DNA of 64,000 nt from Salarchaeum sp. JOR-1 (GCF_007833275.1 NZ_CP042240.1:1-64000); one strand, 5' to 3'. Numbered from the stretch's first letter, positions 16,491 through 25,583 are shown. Numbers and translations are program-made. Notes: generated by a model not told the origin, from the sequence alone.

Positions 16491-17108
16491 TTAGTTTCTA
16501 GAATCTAGAAGCGACCACACACAGACTAGCACGAGCACGATCAAGCCGCCCGTGAAGAACAGGAGGCCTGGCGACATACAGAAGCCGTCCGTACTGAACG
16601 GCATCCACCAGGCAGAGGACGGTGCTTGGTCAACTTGATACGGATTTGCCTGGGCCTGTACGAGTCGCTCTACAATACTACTGCCAACCGCCAATACGCC
16701 AACCGCGCCAATCAGCCGCGTAAGCGTTTCTCGAAGAGACGACTTCGTATTCTCTTCCCCAGCGAGGACGACGATGGACTCGTTTGTAGGCGCATAGACC
16801 TTCATCTCGTTGCCTTGCTCTGAGTACCACGTATCGGCGACCTCTATCAGGTTCGCTTCTTGTAACTTATCTAGATGGTATTTTGCATTCTGGAGTGAGG
16901 TATCCACTTCGTCAGCAACTTCAGACGCCGTCCCCGACTGATTGTAGATCGTGGTCAAGACCTGTCGTGTCGTATCCGCTGCGAGAGCCTCAAAAATATC
17001 TCCCGCACCCTGGTCGTCGATGTCGACGATCGCTGTCCCGTCGCCGGGTTCCGGACGTGAGGTTGATTGAAATGAGAGGAGACGTTTCACGGGTTCTACG
17101 AAAGCCAA
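16491..17108 (-). CDS. ArsR-type winged-helix regulator with C-terminal membrane anchor
   Basis: The 205-aa protein has a winged-helix domain at about residues 35-105 (FEALAADTTRQVLTTIYNQS, then TASEVADEVDTSLQNAKYHL). Two hydrophobic segments follow (about 125-145 and 175-198), so it is probably tethered to the membrane. Such regulators can sense a membrane or extracellular signal. A 13-bp palindrome (ACAATAGTATTGT) 13-25 bp upstream of the start suggests self-regulation. The divergent lipoprotein gene starts 93 bp away and could share control. Confidence 0.75.
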   Translation of the reverse strand: MAFVEPVKRLLSFQSTSRPEPGDGTAIVDIDDQGAGDIFEALAADTTRQVLTTIYNQSGTASEVADEVDTSLQNAKYHLDKLQEANLIEVADTWYSEQGNEMKVYAPTNESIVVLAGEENTKSSLRETLTRLIGAVGVLAVGSSIVERLVQAQANPYQVDQAPSSAWWMPFSTDGFCMSPGLLFFTGGLIVLVLVCVWSLLDSRN

Positions 17109-17120
17109 AGACCCACGCGT

Positions 17121-17133
17121 ACAATAGTATTGT
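17121..17133. promoter_or_regulatory. 13-bp palindrome between regulator and lipoprotein gene
   Basis: ACAATAGTATTGT is a perfect palindrome around the central G. It lies 13 bp upstream of the regulator's start (17108) and 68 bp before the lipoprotein start (17202). A related ACAATAGTATTAT stands at 12503 before the 69-aa membrane protein. It is a candidate operator. Confidence 0.4.
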
Positions 17134-17201
17134 CAGTGGTAAAACCGCTCTTTTAGCTCTCTCAGGGTCTTTCCTTCCGTAGTCCCTTGTCGCAACTGGA
17201 T

Positions 17202-17861
17202 ATGCGCCGCAGACAGGCCCTCGCTGCACTTGGCACAAGTATCGTTCCCGTCACAGGGTGTCTCAGTACTGCCCCACCCAGTGATGCAGCCGAGACGACG
17301 CCGACGTCGGAGTCATCCACCGGTGAGTTCCCCACCGTTTCGGTTCGCTCCGACTACGAGCAGCCATCGGATGCAACTGTGGTCGTAGACGCGATTCGAC
17401 AGTTCACCTCAACGCAACCGGCGAAAATCAAAATCTCGTACACGAATACGGCTGCGACTCAGAGAACTGTTGACTTCCAAGCATCGCCACCGTTCTCAGA
17501 CTACCTGTCGCCGGGCCCGAACGCTCCCCGTCTCGCGATCATTCCTGATGACCATTCGCACATTGCACCTGGAGAAATCGTCGATAATCAGAGTACGCGG
17601 ACGGAATCGCCGACAGAGCCACGCCAGCTAATCCCGGACGCCCCGATTGAGGGGTGTTGGACCGTTCCGGCAGGATTCGCCGTGTACGGTGTGGCCCATC
17701 CGAGAACGCTCTCGCCCGGAGAGACAGTCGCCGAGGAATACACCGTCCTCGGGTATCACACGAATACGTCGTGCTTGCCGTCGGGGACGTATCGATTCGA
17801 ACAGAATCGGTACTTCGGTGAGGGCAATCCGTGGGGATTCACGATAGAGCTGCGCAGGTAG
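17202..17861 (+). CDS. Tat-type lipoprotein of unknown function
   Basis: ATG 17202 gives a 219-aa protein with RRRQALAALGTSIVP and lipobox VTGC at residues 16-19, so it is probably exported by Tat and lipid-anchored at Cys19. An in-frame TTG at 17187 would add 5 residues. After a Thr/Ser/Glu linker the mature domain (about 40-219) looks like a beta-sandwich, with a Cys pair (GCWTVPAG and NTSCLPSG) that may form a disulfide. It is divergent from the membrane ArsR-type regulator. Function unknown. Confidence 0.65.
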   Translation: MRRRQALAALGTSIVPVTGCLSTAPPSDAAETTPTSESSTGEFPTVSVRSDYEQPSDATVVVDAIRQFTSTQPAKIKISYTNTAATQRTVDFQASPPFSDYLSPGPNAPRLAIIPDDHSHIAPGEIVDNQSTRTESPTEPRQLIPDAPIEGCWTVPAGFAVYGVAHPRTLSPGETVAEEYTVLGYHTNTSCLPSGTYRFEQNRYFGEGNPWGFTIELRR

Positions 17862-17985
17862 AACCCCCTTCTCAAACGATGGGAGGGCGCCAGCCGCGAG
17901 TTGGAGGGCCGATGCGTTCCGAGCAGAATTGAACCGTCTGGTAGTCAACGTTTGAACGGACGTAGTGCTCGATTATACCCACCTA

Positions 17986-18590
17986 TCAGTCGTCGGACTT
18001 GATGCCGGTGATCTCGATACGTGCACCGTCACCAGACCCGTTCGTTACGTGTATGTTCCAATTGTGTGACTCTACGACTTGTTTTGAGATTGTCAGTCCT
18101 AATCCGGTTCCGTCCGTTGCCGTCGAGTAGCCAGGCTCAAAGATGCGTGATTGCTCGTCTGGGGGGAGTCCTGCGCCGTCATCTTCGATGAAAAACCCGT
18201 CCGGGAGGTCGCCAACCGTAACGACCACGTCCTCACCACCGTGCTCAACAGCGTTCCGGAATAGATTTTCGAGCAGCTGCGTGACACGACTCCGATCTGC
18301 CCGAATCGACCGCGTGACATCCACTCTCAAGGTCGCTTCTTTCGTCTCGACGTGCTCCCAGGCCTGTTCACTCACCTCGGCGACAGAGATCCCGTCTCGA
18401 TCTGTGACCGGGTCTGACTCTTGCGTTAGTGTGAGTAACGCTTCGATCAAGGTACACATTCGGTCATGGGACTGTGCAACGGTGTCCAGATGGTCGCAGT
18501 CCTCCTGTACCGAATTCAAGGTGGCCCTCAGCGACGTTTCGCGGATTCCGCAGGTCGGGCGAGCAAATAGTCGTGGTTCCGGTGATCGAG
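17986..18590 (-). pseudogene. broken sensor histidine kinase (C-terminal part)
   Basis: The frame contains the dimerisation helix (HLDTVAQSHDRMCTLIEALL) and a full HATPase: N box ENLFRNAVEHGG, G1 DDGAGLPPDEQ and G2 GTGLGLTISKQVVESH, ending at a TGA at 17986. Upstream, the region that should hold the phospho-accepting His (HDLRNP...) is out of frame: another frame reads LRNPRNVAEGHLEF. The sensor part is missing. The remaining kinase half cannot autophosphorylate. Confidence 0.65.
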
Positions 18591-18596
18591 CGCGGT

Positions 18597-19607
18597 CTAT
18601 CGCCAGCGGAGCGCGCTCGCGGCCCACGTGTAGCCGGTGCCGGCGGCGAGCGCGAGGACGACGTCTCCCGCCTCGAGGAGGCCGCGCTCGCGTCCCGCTC
18701 GAACGGCGAGGATCTGGTCGACGCTCTGGACGTGCCCGTAGCGGTCGAGGTAGTGGTGGCCGTCGCCGACGCCGAGCTCGTCCGTGAGGTAGTCGTGGAA
18801 CGACCGCTTCATGTGCGTGATCGCGGCGAAGTCCACGTCGTCGCGGTCGAGACCGGCGCGGTCGAGCGCCGCGTCCGCAACGTGAAGGAAGTTCTCGAGG
18901 GACACCTCGCCGAGGCGTTCCTTCATGCCGTCCGGGTCGGGGACGGTGAGAGCGTGCATGTTCTCAGACACCGTGCGCTCGCTCGGTGGATGCCGGGAGC
19001 CGCCCGCGGGCATGACGACGTCCCGGGAGAACGAGCCGTCGGTGCGTGCGGCGTGCCCGAGACAGGACGCGACCGCGCGGTCGCCGGCGTCGCGTTCGAG
19101 GACGGACGCACACGCTCCCGACCCGAAGTTGAACATGAACGATGCGTCCGCGTCCGTGTAGTCCACGAGGTCTTCCTCGCGGCTCGCGCCGACGAGCAAC
19201 GCGGTGTCGACGTCGCCGGTTTCGAGCTGCGCGGCGACCTCGTGGAGCGTCACCGGATACCCCGCGCAGAGCGCGTACGACTCCTTCGCGTACGCGTTCG
19301 CGGCACCGAGTCGATCTGCGACGTCCGCGGCGGCCGACCAGACGACGAAGTCCTTGTACTCCGAGCCGTGGTAGACGACGAGGTCGAGGTCTGTCGCCGC
19401 GACGTCGGCCGCGTCGAGCGCGTCCCGGGCGGCCGCGACGCACATATCGGTCGCGTGGTCGCCATCGGGCGGACAGACGCGTTTCTCGACGATACCCATC
19501 TTCTCGACGACGACGTCCTCGGGGATGCCGGAGCGGGCGGCGATCTCCGCGCCCGTGAGGGTGTTGTCGGGGAGGTACGTACCGAGGCCGGTAAGTGTCA
19601 CAGTCAT
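18597..19607 (-). CDS. 3-oxoacyl-ACP synthase III-like (FabH/thiolase-fold) enzyme
   Basis: The 336-aa protein has the KAS III fold. It starts MTVTLTGLGTYLPDN and has the nucleophile region KESYALCAGYPVTL (Cys114). Candidate catalytic residues follow in AAITHMKRSF (His) and DRYGHVQSVDQIL, where KAS III enzymes usually have Asn in YGN. KAS III enzymes join an acyl-CoA starter to malonyl-ACP; archaea lack the usual fatty-acid pathway, so relatives often act in other CoA chemistry. It is the last gene of the ABC operon and overlaps LivM by 4 bp, so it probably works on the imported compound or a derivative. Confidence 0.75.
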   Translation of the reverse strand: MTVTLTGLGTYLPDNTLTGAEIAARSGIPEDVVVEKMGIVEKRVCPPDGDHATDMCVAAARDALDAADVAATDLDLVVYHGSEYKDFVVWSAAADVADRLGAANAYAKESYALCAGYPVTLHEVAAQLETGDVDTALLVGASREEDLVDYTDADASFMFNFGSGACASVLERDAGDRAVASCLGHAARTDGSFSRDVVMPAGGSRHPPSERTVSENMHALTVPDPDGMKERLGEVSLENFLHVADAALDRAGLDRDDVDFAAITHMKRSFHDYLTDELGVGDGHHYLDRYGHVQSVDQILAVRAGRERGLLEAGDVVLALAAGTGYTWAASALRWR

Positions 19608-20815
19608 GGGCGGAGTCGGTCGAGGTAGTCGGGGACGCGTTTCGCGAGCGGGCCGTCGAATCGGGCGCGGAGCGTGCCGAGGAGGCCGGCCGGCACGTAG
19701 AGCACGAAGAGGACGAACACGAGACCGATGTAGAGGCTGGCATGGCCGTTGAGGAAGGTGTTGATCGCTTCGCCGACCGTGAGGCCGTTGTAGACCACGG
19801 ACTCCATCACGGACGCCGGAAGGTGGTCGCGGAGGTAGGGGAGGAGGCCGCCACCAGCGCCGGATTTCGAGAGGAACTCGCGGACGGTCTCGTCGAACAG
19901 CCGGCCGTAGAGCGGGCCGGCGAGCGTTCCGAACCCGCCGATGATGGAGGAGAGGAGGGCGTCGCCGGTGACGAGGAAGTACATCGAGTTCTCGGGTGCG
20001 ACCGACCGCCGGAACCCCGCGAAGAGGCCGCCAGCGATCGCGGCGAAGAACCCGCTGATGGCGAACGCCGCGAGTTTGAACCGGAAGGGCTCGTAGCCGA
20101 CGGCTTCGGTGCGCTCCTCGTTCTCGCGGATGGCGAGCATCACTTTGCCGAACGGCGAGTGGATGAGTCGCTGCATCGCGAAGTAACAGACGAGCACCAC
20201 CAGCCCAACCATGTAGTAGGAGACCTCGGTGCCGTTGAGCGCGACCATCCCCACGGCGACGCTGTCGCCCGTGAGTTGTCCGATCGCGAGGTTGAGCGCG
20301 TCGACGCCCGGAATGCCGATATCGAAGCCGGACGGATGGGTGGCGGTGGAGACGGCGGCACCGTCGCGGGGGTTCTCGCTGACGTACCCCCAGCCGCGGA
20401 TGAATACGTACGCCACCTGGGAGAAACCGAGCGTGATCATCGCGAAGTAGACGCCGGACAGCCGGAACGAGACGCTGCCGACGAGCACGGCAATGACGGC
20501 CGCGAGCACGCCGGCGAGCAGGATGGAGACGACGAACGGCGTGCCCGCGGGGAGGAGGGGGAGTTTGCCGTTCGCGACGAGGACGACGAAGTACGCCCCC
20601 GTGCCGTAGAAGATGGCGTGCCCGAACGAGAGGTAGCCAGTGTACCCGAAGATGAAGTCGAACGACATGGCGAACAGGCCGAAGTAGAACACGGCGACCA
20701 TCGTCTCCACCTTCGGGAGCAGCGTTCGGGCTTCCGCGCCGATCGGGGAGGACGCAAGCGCGGCGTATATAAACGGGTAGAGTCCGAGCACGGCGATGAC
20801 GAGGAGGTGGATCAC
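19604..20815 (-). CDS. livM: branched-chain amino acid-type ABC permease LivM
   Basis: The 403-aa protein has about 9-10 membrane helices and LivM motifs (FGYTGYLSFGHAIFYGTGAY; GFFAAIAGGLFAGF; IIGGFGTLAGPLYG). The first canonical start is GTG 20815, but the frame stays open for 38 more codons to 20929. That stretch reads like a haloarchaeal N-terminus (SPSDDDPANDDGLPTA) and overlaps the LivH stop as CATTAG, so an ATT start at 20929 is possible. It pairs with LivH as the membrane channel and overlaps the ketoacyl-synthase gene by 4 bp. Confidence 0.85.
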   Translation of the reverse strand: MIHLLVIAVLGLYPFIYAALASSPIGAEARTLLPKVETMVAVFYFGLFAMSFDFIFGYTGYLSFGHAIFYGTGAYFVVLVANGKLPLLPAGTPFVVSILLAGVLAAVIAVLVGSVSFRLSGVYFAMITLGFSQVAYVFIRGWGYVSENPRDGAAVSTATHPSGFDIGIPGVDALNLAIGQLTGDSVAVGMVALNGTEVSYYMVGLVVLVCYFAMQRLIHSPFGKVMLAIRENEERTEAVGYEPFRFKLAAFAISGFFAAIAGGLFAGFRRSVAPENSMYFLVTGDALLSSIIGGFGTLAGPLYGRLFDETVREFLSKSGAGGGLLPYLRDHLPASVMESVVYNGLTVGEAINTFLNGHASLYIGLVFVLFVLYVPAGLLGTLRARFDGPLAKRVPDYLDRLRP

Positions 20816-20924
20816 GTGTTCGCGAGCGTACTGCCGGATCCACGTGCGGCCGGTCGCGTCCGCGAGCGCCGCGCTTCCGGCGGTCGGAAGCCCGTCGTCG
20901 TTCGCGGGGTCGTCGTCGCTGGGG

Positions 20925-21935
20925 CTAATGGTCTCCCACCTCCGCGACGCCGAAGAGCCCCTGCGGGCGGACGATGAGCGTCACCACGAGCACGAGGAAG
21001 ATCATCATCTCGGGTAGACCGGTGAACGTGATCGCGTTCTGGAACCACCACGTCATCGTCGCGTCGACCATGCCGACGAGAACCGCGGCGACGACCGTCC
21101 CGCGAAACGTGCCGAGGCCGCCGACGATGACGACGACGAACGCCGGCAGTAGCGTCTCGTGGGCGAGCGGGAGGCTCGCGCCCCAGACGGGATCCCACGC
21201 GAGGAGGAGGCCGGCGACGCCGGCGATCCCGGAGCCGATTGCGAACACGACCGTGAATACGCGGTGGACGTCGATACCGAGTGCGGCGGTCATCTCGTCG
21301 TCCTCGCTGCCCGCGCGAACGATCATCCCGTATCGAGTTCGGGTGAGGAACACCCAGACTGCGGCGACGGTGATGGCGCCGATCAGGATCTGGAAGAGCG
21401 AGAGCGGGGAGACCGCAATCGGGCCGAGCGAGAGTGCGTCCGCCATGAACGCGGGTTTCGTGCCGAGGGCGTCCTGCCAGTCGGCGACCGGTTGGAGGCC
21501 GTAGAACGTCACGACGATGCGGACGAGTTCGTCGAGGACGAGCGCCAGTCCGAACGTGAGGAGTATCTGGTAGATCGGCGGGCGGTCGTAGAGTTCGCGG
21601 ATGAGGCCGACTTCGACGAGACCGCCGAGGGACGCGACGAGCGCGAACACGACGACGACCGCGACGAAGAACACGACCAGCCGTTGAAGGCCGCCGGTCG
21701 TTCCCCCGACGAATACGACCATGAGGAGGCCGCCGAGGTACGCACCGATCATCGTCAGCGACCCGTGAGCGAAGTTCAGGACGCCCAGGAGGGCGAACAC
21801 AAGTGTGAGGCCGAGCGCGATCATCGCGTAGATTGCGGCTTTCGAGAGCCCGTCGATGAACACGTTGAGGAGCGTCTCGGGCCGGAGGAACTGGCCGAAC
21901 GCGTCCACGAACATCGGAAGTAGCGTTGTCGTCAT
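20925..21935 (-). CDS. livH: branched-chain amino acid-type ABC permease LivH
   Basis: ATG 21935 gives 336 aa with about eight membrane helices and LivH motifs (LGVLNFAHGSLTMIGAYLG, GIDVHRVFTVVFAIGSGIAG, VVIVGGLGTFRGTVVAA). It forms the transmembrane pore with LivM and is energised by LivF and LivG. The start overlaps the LivF stop (ATGA). Confidence 0.9.
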   Translation of the reverse strand: MTTTLLPMFVDAFGQFLRPETLLNVFIDGLSKAAIYAMIALGLTLVFALLGVLNFAHGSLTMIGAYLGGLLMVVFVGGTTGGLQRLVVFFVAVVVVFALVASLGGLVEVGLIRELYDRPPIYQILLTFGLALVLDELVRIVVTFYGLQPVADWQDALGTKPAFMADALSLGPIAVSPLSLFQILIGAITVAAVWVFLTRTRYGMIVRAGSEDDEMTAALGIDVHRVFTVVFAIGSGIAGVAGLLLAWDPVWGASLPLAHETLLPAFVVVIVGGLGTFRGTVVAAVLVGMVDATMTWWFQNAITFTGLPEMMIFLVLVVTLIVRPQGLFGVAEVGDH

Positions 21936-22630
21936 GCTGAGAGGTACTGGGTGAGTCGTTCGGAGTCGGTCGATACCTCGTCGGCGTCGCCGCTGTCGAC
22001 GACTTGGCCGTTGTCGAGAACGTAGAAGCGATCGGCGAGGTCGAGCGCCATCGGGAGGTTCTGTTCGACGAGCAACATCGTGGTATCCCGGCCGGCCTCG
22101 GCGAGCGCGTCCCGCACGGTCTCGACGATGAGCGGCGCGAGTCCCTCGCTCGGTTCGTCGACGAGCAGCATGTCGTTGTTCCCGACGAGGCCGCGCGCGA
22201 TGGCGAGCATCTGTTGCTGGCCGCCGGAGAGCGACCCCGCCTCCCGGTCGGGAACGTCGGCGAGATCGGGAAACGCGGCCCACGCCAACTCGAGGGCGTC
22301 GTCGACGCGCTCGTCCGGCGGAACGGCGATCCGGACGTTCTCCTCGACGGATAGCTGCGTGAACACGCGGCGGTCCTCGGGAATCCAGCCGATGCCGGCG
22401 TCCGCGACCTCGTAGGTGTCCCGGCCGACGAGCTCCTCTCCCCGGTACGTGATCGATCCCGTCCGGGGCGCAGTCAGTTGGAGGATGCTCCGGATCGTCG
22501 TCGTCTTCCCGACGCCGTTTCGCCCCATGAGCGCGACAGTCTCGCCCTCGTCGACGTTCAGGGTGACGCCTTCGAGGATGTGGCTGTCCCCGTAGTACGT
22601 GTGGACGTCCGCGAGTTCGAGGAGCGTCAC
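21932..22630 (-). CDS. livF: branched-chain amino acid-type ABC ATPase LivF
   Basis: The 232-aa protein starts at GTG 22630 (VTLLELADVHTYYGDS), overlapping the LivG stop as GTGA. Walker A is GRNGVGKTT, the signature is LSGGQQQMLAIARGL and Walker B is MLLVDEPSEGLAP, with the short Q-loop and His switch typical of LivF. It hydrolyses ATP to drive import with LivG. Confidence 0.9.
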   Translation of the reverse strand: MTLLELADVHTYYGDSHILEGVTLNVDEGETVALMGRNGVGKTTTIRSILQLTAPRTGSITYRGEELVGRDTYEVADAGIGWIPEDRRVFTQLSVEENVRIAVPPDERVDDALELAWAAFPDLADVPDREAGSLSGGQQQMLAIARGLVGNNDMLLVDEPSEGLAPLIVETVRDALAEAGRDTTMLLVEQNLPMALDLADRFYVLDNGQVVDSGDADEVSTDSERLTQYLSA

Positions 22631-23400
22631 GCGTCGACCCCTCCGTCGTCGCTCTCGTAGCCGCCGAGGTAGGCCCGCTGGACGTCCGGGTCGTTGCGGA
22701 CGCTCTCGGGGTCGTCGTCCGCGATGACCGCGCCCTGATTGAGCACGACGATGCGATCCGAGACGTTCATGACGATGTCCATGTTGTGTTCGACGAGCAA
22801 GACCGCGTGGTCGGTCGCGACGTCCGCGATGAGGTCGATGATGCGGTCGACGCTCTCGCTCGAGACGCCCGCGTTCGGCTCGTCCAGCAGGAGGACGTCC
22901 GGGTCGCCGGCGAGCGCGATTCCGACCTCGAGCTGGCGTTTCTCGCCGTGACTCAGCGCGGACGCGACGACGTGCGCCTGGTTGTCGAGGCTGACGCGTT
23001 CGAGGATGCGGTGGGCTTCCGCGACGTGCTCGTCGAAGCCGGCGGCGTTCCGCCAGCCCCGCCACGAGTTCGGGCCGTGGGCTTGCGCTGCGACACGGAC
23101 GTTCTCCAAGACCGTCCGTTCCGGGAAGACGTTCGTGATCTGGTAGGATCGGTGCAGGCCGTGCTGCGCCGTCGCGGCGGGCGACGCGCCCGTGAGGTCG
23201 CGCCACTCTCCGTCGGAGCGGAGTTCGATCCGGCCGTTCGACGGCTCGAGCGCGCCGGTGAGGAGGTTGAAGAACGTCGTCTTCCCGGCACCGTTCGGGC
23301 CGATGAGCGAGCAGAGTTCGCCGTCGCCGAGCTCGAAATCGACGTGGTCGACGGCGACGAGTCCGCCGAAGCGTTTCGTGAGGTCGGTCGCGCGAAGCAT
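22627..23400 (-). CDS. livG: branched-chain amino acid-type ABC ATPase LivG
   Basis: The 257-aa protein has Walker A GPNGAGKTTFF, signature LSHGEKRQLEVGIAL, Walker B VLLLDEPNAGVS and the LivG C-terminal extension (ending YLGGYESDDGGVDA). ATG 23400 immediately follows the stop of the binding-protein gene. It is the second ATPase of the importer. Confidence 0.9.
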   Translation of the reverse strand: MLRATDLTKRFGGLVAVDHVDFELGDGELCSLIGPNGAGKTTFFNLLTGALEPSNGRIELRSDGEWRDLTGASPAATAQHGLHRSYQITNVFPERTVLENVRVAAQAHGPNSWRGWRNAAGFDEHVAEAHRILERVSLDNQAHVVASALSHGEKRQLEVGIALAGDPDVLLLDEPNAGVSSESVDRIIDLIADVATDHAVLLVEHNMDIVMNVSDRIVVLNQGAVIADDDPESVRNDPDVQRAYLGGYESDDGGVDA

Positions 23401-24801
23401 CTACAGCGAGCAACCCATGTCGGGCGAGCCCTTGGGGATCGTCGTCTTGTCCTTTCCGACGGTGGCGACCGGCGTGCTCGGCATGACGGGCGCGCCCCAG
23501 TTCGACGACTGCTCGTCCGACGTCGGCACCACGTCCGCGACGGTCATCGCGGATCGCGCCTGATTGTTGTACGTCTGGAACGTGTACGCGTCCGTTCCTT
23601 TCGGCGTGTCCGCGACGGTCATGCCGCGGAGCGCGTTCGAGACGTCCTCGCCATTGGTCGATCCGGCGGCTTCGACGGCCTGCACGATCGAGGACGCGGC
23701 GGTGAACGTGCCGGACGTGAAGAGGTCGGGGACGACGCCGTACGTCGACGTGTACGTGTCGACGAACGAGTTGTTGATCTCGTTGTCGTACTGGTTCCAG
23801 TGGTAGCGCGTGGTGAACGGCCCGAGCCCGGTGTTCTGGAGTTCCTCCCGCGTCAGCGGTTTCCCGAGGACTTTCTGGAGCGTCTGACCGACCACTTGGT
23901 TCGTGATCCGGGTGGCGAATCCGCCGAAGACAGTGTAGTCGTAGTCTCCCTGGAGGTACGCGGTGAACATCTGGGGGAGCGTCGAGACTGTGAAGCCGCC
24001 GACGATTCCCTCCGCGCCCGCGTCCTGGGCGTTCTGGAGGAGGCCGTCCCACTGGCTGTACCCCTGGGGGACGTACTTCTCGCCGACGATCTCGATGCCG
24101 TGGTCTTCGAGGACGGAGCGGTAGTTCTCGACGACCGCGTGGCCGAACGAGTAGTCCGCACCGAAGAGGTAGACCGACGAGACGTCGGACTGCTCCGCGA
24201 CGTATCGGCCGCCGGAGCGGGCGTCCATCGCGGTGTTCTCGGAGGCCCGGAAAACGTTCTCGTGGCAGGTCTCGGCGTTCGACGTGATACCGGCTGACGC
24301 CGCGGGCCCCGCCATTAGCGGGATTCCGGTGGGCTTCACGACGGTGTTGATGACGCGGGTAGCGGCCCCTGAGGAGGTGAGGCCGAACAGCATGTCGACG
24401 TTCTCGTTCTGCACGAGGTCGATCGCTTTCGACTGGGCGGTGTCCGCGCTGAACTTCGTGTCGCGGACGACCAGCTCGTAGTCGACGTCACCAACCGTCG
24501 TGGTGTATGTGCCGGTGGCGGCGTTCGGAATCGGGCTCGTGTCGCCCTTGTAGGCGAGCCCGGAGTAGAACCCCCAGAGAGCCTGTTGACCGTAGTATTT
24601 CAGGCTTCCCGAGACGGGCTGGAGGACGCCGATCTTCAGTTTCGACCCGCCCGTCATCGTCCCGCCACTGGTGGTGTCGCCGGTCGTCCCGCCATCGGTC
24701 GTCGTGGTCGTGTTTGAACCGCCACTACACCCTGCAATCCCCGCGATGCCCGCCGCGCCGGCCGCCCGGAGCAGCGCGCGTCGTGACACTGTTTCGGCCA
24801 T
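23401..24801 (-). CDS. ABC transporter substrate-binding lipoprotein (LivJ/LivK type)
   Basis: The 466-aa product carries a Tat-type signal (SRRALLRAAGAAGIAGIAGC) with the lipobox Cys, a Thr/Gly linker and then a type I periplasmic-binding-protein fold (KIGVLQPVSGSLKYYGQQAL onward) of the Leu/Ile/Val family. The family also binds amides, urea and aromatic or short-chain acids. It is the first gene of the operon that continues through LivG, LivF, LivH, LivM and the KAS III-like enzyme. The ligase and MaoC genes nearby suggest an organic acid as ligand. Confidence 0.85.
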   Translation of the reverse strand: MAETVSRRALLRAAGAAGIAGIAGCSGGSNTTTTTDGGTTGDTTSGGTMTGGSKLKIGVLQPVSGSLKYYGQQALWGFYSGLAYKGDTSPIPNAATGTYTTTVGDVDYELVVRDTKFSADTAQSKAIDLVQNENVDMLFGLTSSGAATRVINTVVKPTGIPLMAGPAASAGITSNAETCHENVFRASENTAMDARSGGRYVAEQSDVSSVYLFGADYSFGHAVVENYRSVLEDHGIEIVGEKYVPQGYSQWDGLLQNAQDAGAEGIVGGFTVSTLPQMFTAYLQGDYDYTVFGGFATRITNQVVGQTLQKVLGKPLTREELQNTGLGPFTTRYHWNQYDNEINNSFVDTYTSTYGVVPDLFTSGTFTAASSIVQAVEAAGSTNGEDVSNALRGMTVADTPKGTDAYTFQTYNNQARSAMTVADVVPTSDEQSSNWGAPVMPSTPVATVGKDKTTIPKGSPDMGCSL

Positions 24802-24881
24802 GACACATGTATGTTTCTTACTCCTCCGGCAACAACTGGCGGGTTAATATGTAAACAGCGGTTTGCGGCCGTCGAGCGCGC

Positions 24882-25583
24882 TTATTCGAGGTCGTCGAGC
24901 GCCGTGACGACGCGTTCGACCATCTTCCGTTCCGCCCGGCGGAGGTTCTTCGACGCGGCCGGCTTGGAGACGTCGAATTCGTCGGCGAGGTCGCCGAGCG
25001 TCGCCGAGCGCGGGCTCTCGAAGTACCCGCCCTGGACGGCGGATTCGAGCGTGCGGCGTTCGGTCTCAGAGAGGTCGCGGCAGCCGTTGACGAGCGTCAT
25101 CGCGGCGCCGGCGTTTTGCATGATGTCCGTCATCTCGAAGAGCGAGGTGTCCTCGCGGGATTCCACGCGGAACTCGTTGTCGCGTTCGAGCGCGGCGAGC
25201 GTGTCGTCCGCCACGCTCGTGCTGTCGAAGCCGACCCGCCATGTCTCCCGGCCGTCCCGGATGTGGAAGGGGCCGGTGATGTAGCCGTCGTTGCGGCGAA
25301 TGGTGTCCATCGCGTCCGTCTTCTCGATGACGGTCCGGATCTGGGCGGCGCCGTCGCGTTTCGCGAGCAGGTCGAACGACTGCATGTGTTGGTGGTCGCG
25401 GAGCGCGCTGAGTCCGGAGTCGAGTTCGCCCCGGTCGTCTCCCTCGACGACCATGCGCGTCTCCAGGTGTTCGGCGTGCGGATTGAACTCCCAGTGGGAC
25501 GCGGCGAACGCGATCCCGTGGTCGTCGGTCGTGTCGATGAACGGACAGTCGTACTGACGCATGTTCAGCGCGACGTCTATCAT
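24882..25583 (-). CDS. bacterio-opsin-activator-type HTH regulator
   Basis: The 233-aa protein has a C-terminal HTH_10-type domain at about residues 168-225 (LSETERRTLESAVQGGYFES, then ATLGDLADEFDVSKPAASKN) and an N-terminal sensor-like half that begins MIDVALNMRQYDCPFIDTTD. Regulators of this type often sense a ligand or redox state and control neighbouring operons. It stands just upstream of the ABC operon on the same strand, 80 bp away, and probably controls it or the ligase/hydrolase genes. Confidence 0.8.
   Translation of the reverse strand: MIDVALNMRQYDCPFIDTTDDHGIAFAASHWEFNPHAEHLETRMVVEGDDRGELDSGLSALRDHQHMQSFDLLAKRDGAAQIRTVIEKTDAMDTIRRNDGYITGPFHIRDGRETWRVGFDSTSVADDTLAALERDNEFRVESREDTSLFEMTDIMQNAGAAMTLVNGCRDLSETERRTLESAVQGGYFESPRSATLGDLADEFDVSKPAASKNLRRAERKMVERVVTALDDLE

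Noticed and set aside
16671-16679. TACAATACT inside the ArsR-type regulator gene, similar to the sulfur element
   Set aside because: It lies in the middle of a coding region without a promoter, so it is most likely chance.
19604-20977. Long Arg/Glu-rich open frames opposite the ABC operon
   Set aside because: They have the Asp/Glu/Arg-rich repeats of complementary-strand shadows in GC-rich DNA, and the true genes on the other strand have clear domains.
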